A stretch of DNA of 28,222 nt from contig JBOHSA010000122.1 in NCBI GenBank assembly GCA_050732995.1, positions 1 to 28,222 on the forward strand, read 5' to 3'. Below are positions 21,825 to 28,119 of the stretch, piece by piece. Below the pieces are notes generated by a model. That model was not told the DNA's origin, ran no database searches, and saw only the letters and a list, made by a program, of their open reading frames with translations. Position numbers and translations under genes: made by a program. Numbering within the stretch: position 1 is the stretch's first letter; every line of letters starts with the position of its first letter. This DNA is from JBOHSA01 sp050732995 (GTDB lineage: Bacteria > Gemmatimonadota > Gemmatimonadetes > Gemmatimonadales > GWC2-71-9).

Positions 21825-22280
21825 GTGAGATCGATCTTCGTCACGCTGGTACTGGCGGCGATGGCCGTCGCCGCGCCGGCGCAGGCGCCCGCTGCGGATC
21901 CCGAGATTCTGAAGACCGTCGAGCGGTTCTTCGATGCAATGCGCGCCCGGGACACCGTGACGCTCAAGGCGCTGGTGGACTCGAGCGCGCGGCTCGTGAC
22001 CGCCTTCACCCGCGACGGGAAGCCGGCGATGCGGAGCGCGGGGATTCAGCGCTTCATCCAGAACGTCGGTGGGGCGCAACAGCTCCTCGATGAGCGGATC
22101 TTCGAGCCGGAGGCTCGCCAGGACGGGAACCTGGCCACCGTGTGGACGCGGTACGTGTTCTATCTGGGCGGCACTCTGTCCCACTGCGGCTACGACGCGT
22201 TTCAGCTGGCCAGGACGGAGGGGGGGTGGAAGGTCGTCGCGATCGCGGACACGCAACGCCGCGAGGGCTGCGGGCCATGA
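21825..22280 (+). CDS. Secreted NTF2-like (SnoaL/lumazine-binding type) protein
   Basis: A 151-residue protein starting at GTG 21825 with AAGGAGGAG upstream. A signal peptide (MRSIFVTLVLAAMAVAAPAQA) is followed by a domain of NTF2-like shape: ILKTVERFFDAMRARDTVTL, then a beta-rich part (VWTRYVFYLGGTLSHCGYDAF) and the final GGWKVVAIADTQRREGC. The family is used as enzymes, binding proteins and immunity factors, so no reaction can be given. A cysteine at SHC and one near the end may form a disulfide. It resembles the damaged gene at 19415 in type. The FAD subunit gene begins one base after its stop. Confidence 0.75.
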   Translation: MRSIFVTLVLAAMAVAAPAQAPAADPEILKTVERFFDAMRARDTVTLKALVDSSARLVTAFTRDGKPAMRSAGIQRFIQNVGGAQQLLDERIFEPEARQDGNLATVWTRYVFYLGGTLSHCGYDAFQLARTEGGWKVVAIADTQRREGCGP

Positions 22281-22281
22281 C

Positions 22282-23232
22282 GTGAGCATCCCGGCGTTCG
22301 CTCACCTCGAGGCGCGGAGCTTCCGCGAGGTCGCCCGGCTCGCCCGGCGCGGGGACGTTATGATCGCCGGCGGGACCGATCTCGTCCCGCTCATGCGGGA
22401 CGGGCTCGTGACGCCGCGCGCGGTCGTGGACCTCAAGACCATTCGCGGCGCCGGCAAGATCCGGGCGGGGAAGACCGGCGCCGCACTCGGCCCGTTGGCG
22501 CTCCTCGCCGACATCGCCGAACACCCGGGAGTGCGGCGCTGGTTTCCGGCGCTCGCCCAGGCGTGCCTCGCGGTCGGCACGACGCAGATTCGCAACATGG
22601 CGACCCTGGGCGGGAACCTGTGCCAGCGGAATCGGTGCTGGTACTTCCGCCAGAACGTCCCGTGCCACAAGACCGGCGGTCGCGGGTGTCCCGCGGTGGA
22701 CGGCCTGAACGAATATCTGTCGATCCTGGGCGGCGGTCCGTGCCACGCGCCCCACCCGAGCGATCCCGCGGTCGCGCTCGCGGCCCTGGATGCGCGGGTG
22801 CACGTGCGGTTCGCGAGCGGCCGGGCGGCCCGGCTCTCGATTGCGGACCTCTACCGCGACGCCGCCAAGCGCCGCGACGCCGAGACCGTCCTCGGGCCGG
22901 GCGATGTGATCGAGCGGATCTCACTCCCCGCGAAATACGCCGGGGCACGGCAGCGGTTTCTCAAAACGGCCCAACGCGAGATGTGGGACTTCGCCCTCGT
23001 GAGCGTGGGCGTGGTCCGGCCGCGCGGCAGGACCCCGATCCCGCGGCTCGTGCTCGGCGGGGTGGCGCCGCGGCCTTGGGAGATCGAGATCCGGGAAGCG
23101 GGAAGCGGGCGGCAGTGGGCGGCGCGAATGGCGGCGGCCAGCCTCGCCGAAGCCAAGGCGCTGTCCCAGAACGCGTATAAGGTGGAGCTGGCCAGGAATC
23201 TCATCGTCGCCGCCCTGACCGGTGGGGGTTGA
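22282..23232 (+). CDS. Molybdenum hydroxylase FAD subunit, PaoB/YagS-like
   Basis: A 316-residue FAD-binding subunit of the xanthine dehydrogenase family. AGGTDLVPLM (residues 29-38) and TLGGNL (108-113) bind FAD. Between them and the HPSDPAVALAALDA segment is a Cys-rich insertion with Cys114, Cys119, Cys128, Cys136 and Cys154 (CQRNRCWYFRQNVPC, GRGC, GGPC). This matches the segment that carries an additional [4Fe-4S] cluster in E. coli PaoB. It would receive electrons from the [2Fe-2S] subunit. The best partners in the window are the subunits at 13648-16448, although they are not adjacent. Start GTG 22282 lies one base after the previous stop. The C-terminal part includes two GGAAGCG heptads (23094-23107). 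Confidence 0.88.
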   Translation: MSIPAFAHLEARSFREVARLARRGDVMIAGGTDLVPLMRDGLVTPRAVVDLKTIRGAGKIRAGKTGAALGPLALLADIAEHPGVRRWFPALAQACLAVGTTQIRNMATLGGNLCQRNRCWYFRQNVPCHKTGGRGCPAVDGLNEYLSILGGGPCHAPHPSDPAVALAALDARVHVRFASGRAARLSIADLYRDAAKRRDAETVLGPGDVIERISLPAKYAGARQRFLKTAQREMWDFALVSVGVVRPRGRTPIPRLVLGGVAPRPWEIEIREAGSGRQWAARMAAASLAEAKALSQNAYKVELARNLIVAALTGGG

Positions 23233-23263
23233 CGGCAGAGCTCATATGCATAAATTGGCATAT
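23229..23263 (+). promoter_or_regulatory. arsR promoter and operator
   Basis: TTGACG (23229-23234, overlapping the FAD subunit stop) and TAAATT (23251-23256) are 16 bases apart. A perfect inverted repeat ATATGC-N8-GCATAT (23244-23263) covers the -10 box. The predicted start of transcription falls at about ATG 23264. This is the layout of an autorepressed ArsR promoter. Confidence 0.65.
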
Positions 23264-23677
23264 ATGAATGTGGCCTCGACCGCGGCTGTCAACACCTACT
23301 TCGCGGCCCTGGGCGACCGAATGCGGTTACGCCTGGCGTGCTGTCTGCTCACCGCCTCCCAGGGGCTGTGCGTCTGCGAGCTGGTCGACTCCCTCCAAGA
23401 GTCCCAACCGAACGTGAGCCGACACCTGAAGGTGCTGAAAGCTGCCGGCTTGGTGACCGGACGGCGCGACGGCCGCTGGATCTACTACCAACTGCGCGAC
23501 CCCGAACATCCCCTGTTGCAGAGCCTCCGCACCTGCATCGAAACCGTGTGCTGCTGCGCCGACGTCCAGCAAGACCTGGGACGGCTCAGCCCCCGGCTCC
23601 GGCTCCGCCGTGGCGGCAAATGCGTGGTGGGTGCCACGAGAACCGGCGCCTCTTCCCCAACGACGCAAAGGAGGTGA
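23264..23677 (+). CDS. arsR: ArsR-family repressor, arsenite-sensor type
   Basis: A 137-residue winged-helix protein. The recognition region SLQESQPNVSRHLKVLKAAGLVTGRRDGRWIYYQL is a standard ArsR fold (shown by NVSRHLK and GRWIYYQL). LCVCEL (Cys36, Cys38) is the As(III)/Sb(III) site of E. coli-type ArsR (ELCVCDL). Extra cysteines are at Cys91 and Cys96-98 (TCIETVCCC), which could add a second or different metal site. ATG 23264 is chosen over ATG 23246 because the operator and -10 box cover the earlier one. No Shine-Dalgarno sequence precedes it. No arsenite pump or arsenate reductase is nearby; the only apparent co-transcribed gene is the 13-residue Cys-rich peptide. The last ~25 residues are low-complexity. 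Confidence 0.85.
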   Translation: MNVASTAAVNTYFAALGDRMRLRLACCLLTASQGLCVCELVDSLQESQPNVSRHLKVLKAAGLVTGRRDGRWIYYQLRDPEHPLLQSLRTCIETVCCCADVQQDLGRLSPRLRLRRGGKCVVGATRTGASSPTTQRR

Positions 23678-23682
23678 GCCCC

Positions 23683-23724
23683 ATGTGTAGCGACTGCCCG
23701 TGGTGCGCTGACAACTGCTGCTGA
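23683..23724 (+). CDS. Cysteine-rich 13-residue peptide downstream of arsR
   Basis: ATG 23683 opens a 13-codon frame, MCSDCPWCADNCC, closed by TGA. Five of 13 residues are cysteine, with a CxxC-x2-C pattern and a terminal CC. It has the best ribosome binding site in the window: AAAGGAGGTGA (23667-23677), fully complementary to the 16S rRNA end, with 8 bases between GGAGG and the ATG. The arsR stop codon lies inside that site, so translation is probably coupled. A peptide like this could bind arsenite or a soft metal, act as a leader peptide sensing Cys-tRNA, or be a short messenger. No family is recognised, and translation is inferred. Confidence 0.55.
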   Translation: MCSDCPWCADNCC

Positions 23725-23730
23725 AATGAA

Positions 23731-23851
23731 GAGAGGAGCTAAGGGGCTAGGGGCTGAGAGGCTACGGGGCTAACACGCTAAGAGGCTACGGGACGCTAGG
23801 AGGTCACGGAGCCACCTTAGCCTCTTAGCCGCCTAGCGTCTCAGCTTTCAG
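23731..23851. repeat. Octamer repeats arranged as inverted arms
   Basis: Degenerate units of GRGGCTAA/GGCTACGG run from about 23735 to 23800 on the plus strand, and the complementary form (CTTAGCCTCTTAGCCGCCTAGCG) runs from about 23815 to 23838. The arms pair over CTAAGAGGCTA and CGCTAGG segments, so RNA from either side can fold into a long imperfect hairpin. It separates the convergent arsR-peptide unit and deformylase gene and may act as their terminator. Confidence 0.75.
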
Positions 23852-23854
23852 CCG

Positions 23855-24400
23855 TCACACCTCTCGTGGCCGGGGTGGCCCGTACCGCTCAGCCGCGTCG
23901 TGCAGCTTCTCCCACTCCGATCGGAACGAGAAGGGGTCGAGCCCCGTCACGCGGTCCACCGCCAGAATCCCGTCCAGGTGGTCGATCTCGTGCTGGATCA
24001 GCTCCGACATCGGGCCCTCGAGGTCCAGCCGCTGTGTCTTGCCCTTCAGGTCCTGGTAGACGACGGTGATCGTGTACGCCCGCGTCACCCGCACCAGCAG
24101 GTTGGGGAACGAAAAGCAGTCGTCCCACACTGCGAAGTCTTCGGGACCGATGTCGATGATCTCCGGGTTCACCATCACCCAGCGCCGCTTGTCGACCTCG
24201 ACCATCACGATGCGCACGGGGGCGCCGATCTGCGACGCCGCGATCGCGCGGCCCATGCGGTACTTCTTCTTGGCGGCGCGCAGGGTGTCCCGCAGGTCAT
24301 CGGCGACGAGGCGGGTGGCGGGCGAGCGCGCGTCTTGGACCCGCTCGCAGCGGATCCGGAGGACCGGGTCCCCCAATTGTCGTATCCGGCGGACTGCCAT
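23855..24400 (-). CDS. def: Peptide deformylase, divergent
   Basis: A 181-residue member of the polypeptide deformylase family, which removes the formyl group from nascent proteins. The metal ligands are present: Cys95 in motif 2, and His137 and His141 with Glu138 in motif 3 (QHEIDHLDG). Motifs 1 and 2 deviate: GRAIAASQ (50-57) for GxGxAAxQ, with Ala replacing the second Gly, and DDCFS (93-97) for EGCLS. Gln57 is kept. The substitutions resemble those of type III or secondary deformylases, so it may be a paralogue with altered specificity rather than the housekeeping enzyme. ATG 24400 is preferred to TTG 24412; neither has a good ribosome binding site. Confidence 0.82.
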   Translation of the reverse strand: MAVRRIRQLGDPVLRIRCERVQDARSPATRLVADDLRDTLRAAKKKYRMGRAIAASQIGAPVRIVMVEVDKRRWVMVNPEIIDIGPEDFAVWDDCFSFPNLLVRVTRAYTITVVYQDLKGKTQRLDLEGPMSELIQHEIDHLDGILAVDRVTGLDPFSFRSEWEKLHDAAERYGPPRPREV

Positions 24401-24454
24401 GGTGGTCGCCAATTTGGCGGTTTGAGACGGGGCTGCAAGCCGTCAATCCGCAGT

Positions 24455-24520
24455 TGCCAAGACGCCAAGATGCTGAGAAGCTAAGTTGTGGGCGCAGCCA
24501 CTCAGCCACCTAGCCTGTTC
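24455..24520. repeat. Octamer repeat array between deformylase and mocA-like genes
   Basis: Four 8-base units on the plus strand (CCAAGACG, CCAAGATG, CTGAGAAG, CTAAGTTG, 24457-24488) are followed by complementary-type units (CAGCCACTCAGCCACCTAGCC, in 24495-24515). It is again a two-armed arrangement, but here in a divergent promoter region. The second arm contains the candidate -10 of the mocA-like gene. Confidence 0.65.
24486..24516 (+). promoter_or_regulatory. Candidate mocA promoter
   Basis: TTGTGG (24486-24491) and TAGCCT (24511-24516), 19 bases apart. The -10 ends 9 bases before ATG 24526, which has no ribosome binding site, so a leaderless start is predicted. The match to consensus is moderate. 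Confidence 0.35.
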
Positions 24521-24525
24521 CAGCT

Positions 24526-25134
24526 ATGTCCTTAGCCGGCGTCGTGCTGGCAGCGGGTCGCTCGCAGCGGATGGGCAGCTCCAAGGCCCTGCTGGACTAC
24601 CGCGGCGAGCCCTTCGTGGTACGGATCCTCGAAGCCTTCGAAGCGCTGGACCTCAAGGCCCGCGTGGTCGTGCTCGGCCCGGACGCGGCGCGCATCCGCC
24701 CGGCCCTGGCGGCCCACGAGTGCCTGATCGTCGAGAATCCGGACGTGGACGCCGGGCCCATCAGCTCACTGCGGGCGGCCCTGCGGGCCCTCTCCGGCGT
24801 TCGCCCCGCCGCAGTTATCGTCTGGCCGGTCGACCTGCCCCACGTCCGCGTGGCTACGGTGGAGCGGTTGGTGGAGGCTCACCGTCGGGGTTCGGGCGTG
24901 GTCGTGCCCAGCTTCGGGGCCCGCCGGGGGCATCCCATCATCTGGGATGCGTCCTTGTTCCCTGACCTAGAGACGAGTGCGGACGCCACGCGCGAGGGGG
25001 CGCGCGCCGTGCTCCACGCCCACCCCGACCGGATTACGACGGTGGCGGTCGACGACCCGGCCGTGGTCGACGACCTGAACACGCCCGAGGACTACGAACG
25101 GCTGATTCGGGACATCAACCGCGATGTGTACTAG
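24526..25134 (+). CDS. mocA: Molybdenum cofactor cytidylyltransferase-like protein
   Basis: A 202-residue nucleotidyltransferase of the MobA/MocA group. The N-terminal nucleotide-binding loop is LAAGRSQRMGSSKALLDYRGEPF (with G-x-S-x-R-M-G and the conserved Lys), then GPISSLRAALRAL and WPVDLPHV, with the Mg-binding Asp, and GHPIIWDASLF. These are typical of MocA-like enzymes, which attach CMP to the pterin and supply the cytosine dinucleotide cofactor used by xanthine dehydrogenase-family enzymes including PaoABC. The molybdenum hydroxylase genes in this window make that assignment attractive. A GMP-transferring MobA is the alternative, though the PxSSLRxAL segment favours MocA. Confidence 0.78.
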   Translation: MSLAGVVLAAGRSQRMGSSKALLDYRGEPFVVRILEAFEALDLKARVVVLGPDAARIRPALAAHECLIVENPDVDAGPISSLRAALRALSGVRPAAVIVWPVDLPHVRVATVERLVEAHRRGSGVVVPSFGARRGHPIIWDASLFPDLETSADATREGARAVLHAHPDRITTVAVDDPAVVDDLNTPEDYERLIRDINRDVY

Positions 25135-25154
25135 AGGCCAGCAGCGCAGCGACT

Positions 25155-25215
25155 TACGAATTCGTACCAATCTTCGTTTGTTTAGTTGACAATCCTGACA
25201 GAGTCACTTAGGATT
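25155..25215 (+). promoter_or_regulatory. sufR promoter and operators
   Basis: TTGACA (25186-25191) and TAGGAT (25209-25214) have an ideal 17-base spacer. The -10 ends 9 bases before ATG 25224, with no ribosome binding site between. AATCCT (25191-25196) and AGGATT (25210-25215) form an inverted repeat across the promoter, a good candidate SufR site. A perfect 12-base palindrome TACGAATTCGTA lies upstream at 25155-25166. Confidence 0.7.
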
Positions 25216-25223
25216 CGACTCAC

Positions 25224-25892
25224 ATGACCGCGCTCATACCGCAACTTACGGCCTACAAAGGACTTCGGGGTGAGATCCTGCTCGAGCTCAAGCGCGCGCA
25301 ACCGCTGACCACGCGCGATCTGGCCCAGAAGCTCGGCGTTTCTCTCAACGCGGTGCGCCATCACCTGAAGGAGCTGGAACTCGAGCGGGTCGTGGCCTAT
25401 GGCCGGGTGCAGCGCGGCGTGGGGGCGCCGACGTTCGCCTACCGGCTCTCGCCCGAGGGTGAGGCGCTGTTTCCCCGGGCGTACGAGCAGACGCTGACGG
25501 AGCTGCTCCAGCGGGTGGCGGAGCGCGGCGGCCGTGGCGCGGCGGTGGAGCTGTTCGACGCGCACTACGCGGAGCTGACGCGCCGGATGCAAGCCGAGCT
25601 CGCCACCGTCGCGCCAGCCGAGCGCCTGGCCGCCGTGGCGCGGCTGATGAGCGACGCCGGCTACATGGCGGAGTGGGACGAGCAGCAGGGACGGTTCCGG
25701 CTGTCGGAGCACAACTGCGCGATCCGGGCGGTCGCCGAGCGATTCCCCGAAGTCTGCGCGGCGGAAGCCCGGTTTCTGCGGGACGTCCTCGGGGCCGACG
25801 TCGAGCGCTTGGCCCACATCCCCACCGGCTGCAACGCTTGCGAATACGCCATCAGTTTCCATCCAGCGAGCACGCAGCGGGAGTCCGCATGA
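25224..25892 (+). CDS. sufR: SufR-type iron-sulfur regulator
   Basis: A 222-residue regulator. The N-terminal winged helix reads LTTRDLAQKLGVSLNAVRHHLKELE (residues ~28-52), with GAPTFAYRLSPEGEALF as the wing region. The C-terminal part has four cysteines, Cys165, Cys178, Cys203 and Cys206 (NCAIRAVAERFPEVC and GCNACEYAI; spacing C-x12-C-x24-C-x2-C). Known SufR proteins bind a [4Fe-4S] cluster with such cysteines and repress suf genes when clusters are plentiful. The gene is first in the suf operon, and its stop overlaps the sufB start (ATGA), so it should control itself with sufBCD. It lacks a ribosome binding site and is probably leaderless. Confidence 0.9.
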   Translation: MTALIPQLTAYKGLRGEILLELKRAQPLTTRDLAQKLGVSLNAVRHHLKELELERVVAYGRVQRGVGAPTFAYRLSPEGEALFPRAYEQTLTELLQRVAERGGRGAAVELFDAHYAELTRRMQAELATVAPAERLAAVARLMSDAGYMAEWDEQQGRFRLSEHNCAIRAVAERFPEVCAAEARFLRDVLGADVERLAHIPTGCNACEYAISFHPASTQRESA

Positions 25893-27322
25893 CGTCGATC
25901 GAAGCCCAGGTCCTGCAGCCCTACAAGTATGGGTTTGTGACGGACATCGAGTCGGAGGTCGTGCCACCCGGCTTGAGCGAGGACGTCATCCGGCTGATCT
26001 CCGTCAAGAAGGGTGAGCCCGAGTGGATGCTCGAGTGGCGGCTGCGGGCCTACCGGCACTGGCTCACGATGCGCGAGCCCACGTGGGCCAACGTGAAGTA
26101 CGGTCCTATCGACTATCAGGCGATCAGCTACTACGCCGCCCCCAAAGCGCTGCCCAAGCTCGAGAGCCTCGAGCAGGTCGATCCGAAGCTGCTCGAGACG
26201 TTCGAGAAGCTCGGGATTCCGATCGAGGAGCGGAAGCGCCTGACGGGCGTGGCGGTGGATGCCGTGTTCGACAGCGTGTCGGTGGCGACCACTTTCCGCG
26301 CGGAGCTCGAGAAGCACGGGATCATCTTCTGCGCGATCTCCGAGGCGATCCGGGAGCACCCCGACCTGGTGCGCCGCTACCTCGGCACGGTGGTCCCCTA
26401 CACCGACAACTACTTCGCCACCCTCAACTCCGCGGTGTTCACCGACGGCTCCTTCGCGTACATCCCGAAGGGCGTCCGCTGTCCGCTCGAGCTGTCGACG
26501 TACTTCCGCATCAACGCCTCGTCCACCGGGCAATTCGAGCGGACGCTGATCATCGCCGAAGAGGGAAGCCACGTCAGCTACCTCGAGGGCTGTTCCGCGC
26601 CGATGCGGGCCGAGCACCAGCTGCACGCGGCGGTGGTGGAGCTGATCGCGCTGGACAACGCGACGATCAAGTACTCGACCATCCAGAACTGGTATCCCGG
26701 CGACGAGGAGGGCCGCGGCGGCATCTACAACTTCGTCACCAAGCGAGGCCACTGCCGGGGCCGGAACTCGAAGATCTCCTGGACGCAGGTCGAGACGGGC
26801 TCCGCCATCACGTGGAAGTACCCGGGTTGCATCCTCCAGTGCGACAACTCGATCGGCGAGTTCTACTCGGTCGCGGTGACGAACAACCGCCAGCAGGCCG
26901 ACACGGGCACCAAGACGATCCACATCGGGAAGAACACCCGCTCGACCATCATCTCCAAGGGCATCTCCGCCGGGCTGGGCCAGAATACCTATCGCGGCCT
27001 CGTGAAGATCATGAAGGGCGCCGAGGGCGCGCGGAACTACTCGCAGTGCGACTCGATGCTGATCGGCGACCGGTGCGGCGCCCACACGTTCCCCTACATC
27101 GACGTGCGCAACAGCACGGCGATCATGGAACACGAGGCCTCCACCTCGAAGATCGGCGAGGATCAGATCTTCTACTGCAAGCAGCGCGGCCTGTCCGCCG
27201 AGGACGCGGTGTCGATGATCGTCAACGGCTTCTGCAAGGAAGTGTTCCGCGAGCTGCCGATGGAGTTCGCGGTCGAAGCCCAGAATCTGCTCGGGATCAG
27301 CCTGGAAGGGAGCGTCGGGTGA
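25889..27322 (+). CDS. sufB: Fe-S cluster assembly protein SufB
   Basis: A 477-residue scaffold subunit of the SufBCD complex, which builds [4Fe-4S] clusters under oxidative stress or iron limitation. Signatures are intact: YGFVTDIESEVVPPGL at the start, PKGVRCPLELSTYFRIN, GSHVSYLEGCSAP, NWYPGDEEGRGGIYNFVTKRG in two parts, and YSQCDSMLIGDRCGAHTFPY with the conserved cysteine of the cluster-building site. HEASTSKIGEDQIFYC forms the end of the beta-helix before the C-terminal helices. The start ATG 25889 overlaps the sufR stop. A block of four heptad repeats separates it from sufC. Confidence 0.97.
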   Translation: MTSIEAQVLQPYKYGFVTDIESEVVPPGLSEDVIRLISVKKGEPEWMLEWRLRAYRHWLTMREPTWANVKYGPIDYQAISYYAAPKALPKLESLEQVDPKLLETFEKLGIPIEERKRLTGVAVDAVFDSVSVATTFRAELEKHGIIFCAISEAIREHPDLVRRYLGTVVPYTDNYFATLNSAVFTDGSFAYIPKGVRCPLELSTYFRINASSTGQFERTLIIAEEGSHVSYLEGCSAPMRAEHQLHAAVVELIALDNATIKYSTIQNWYPGDEEGRGGIYNFVTKRGHCRGRNSKISWTQVETGSAITWKYPGCILQCDNSIGEFYSVAVTNNRQQADTGTKTIHIGKNTRSTIISKGISAGLGQNTYRGLVKIMKGAEGARNYSQCDSMLIGDRCGAHTFPYIDVRNSTAIMEHEASTSKIGEDQIFYCKQRGLSAEDAVSMIVNGFCKEVFRELPMEFAVEAQNLLGISLEGSVG

Positions 27323-27326
27323 GCCG

Positions 27327-27354
27327 GGAAGCGAGAAGCGGGAAGCGAGAAGCG
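27327..27354 (+). repeat. Four heptad repeats RGAAGCG between sufB and sufC
   Basis: Units GGAAGCG, AGAAGCG, GGAAGCG and AGAAGCG lie in the 41-base gap before sufC. The same heptad occurs twice inside the FAD subunit gene (23094-23107). It stands close to the sufC start and may alter translation; reading through from a GTG at 27319 would add 15 residues to SufC. Confidence 0.85.
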
Positions 27355-27363
27355 GGGAAGGTC

Positions 27364-28115
27364 ATGCTGGAAATCCGCGACCTCCACGCAGCGGTGGACG
27401 GGAAGGAGATCCTGCAAGGGGTGAACCTGACCGTCCTCGCGGGGGAAGTCCACGCCATCATGGGGCCGAACGGCTCCGGCAAAAGCACGCTGGCCCAGGC
27501 GCTCGCCGGGCACCCTGCGTACACCATTACGACAGGATCCGTACAGTACGACGGCAAGGACCTCCTGGCGCTGAAGCCGGAGGAGCGGGCGCGCGCGGGG
27601 GTGTTTCTCGCCTTCCAGTATCCCGTCCCGATCCGGGGGATCACCAACGCCTACTTCCTGCGCTCCGCCGTGAACGCGATCCGCACGGACCGCGGCGAGG
27701 AGCCGCTCGATCCGCTGGATTTCATGCAGGTGCTGGAAGACAAGCTCAAGGTCATCGGCTGGGACGACAGCTACCTGAACCGCGCCGTGAACGATGGGTT
27801 CTCCGGGGGTGAAAAGAAGCGCAACGAGATTCTCCAGCTGGCCGTGCTGGAGCCCCGGCTGGCGATCCTGGACGAGACCGATTCCGGGCTCGACATCGAT
27901 GCCTTGAAGACCGTGGCCGAGGCGGTGAACAAGCTGCGCCGGCCGGATAACGCCGCGGTGGTGGTCACCCACTATCAGCGGCTGCTCAATTACATCGTCC
28001 CCGATTACGTGCACGTGCTCGCTGACGGGCGGATCGTGAAGTCGGGGGGCCGGGAGCTGGCGCTCGAGCTCGAAGCCAAGGGCTACGACTGGATCAAACC
28101 GGAGAGCGCGGTCGC

Positions 28116-28119
<4 letters not shown>
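27364..28119 (+). CDS. sufC: Fe-S cluster assembly ATPase SufC
   Basis: A 251-residue ABC-type ATPase. Walker A is GPNGSGKST (about residues 36-44), the Q-loop is FLAFQYPVPI, the signature is FSGGEKKRNEILQ, Walker B is LAILDETDSGLDID and the H-loop is VVVTHYQRLL. These match SufC, including EKKRNE and DETDSGLD, which are specific to it. It forms the SufB2C2-SufBCD motor in the cytoplasm. ATG 27364 gives the usual MLEIRDLHA start; a GTG at 27319 overlapping the sufB stop would start through the heptad repeats and is less likely. Its own stop overlaps the next start (GTGA). Confidence 0.96.

Noticed and set aside
18940..25222. Shared 11-mer GATTCGACTCA before tetR and sufR
   Set aside because: Hundreds of chance 11-base matches are expected within a window of this size, and its position relative to the promoters differs (inside the spacer in one, after the -10 in the other).
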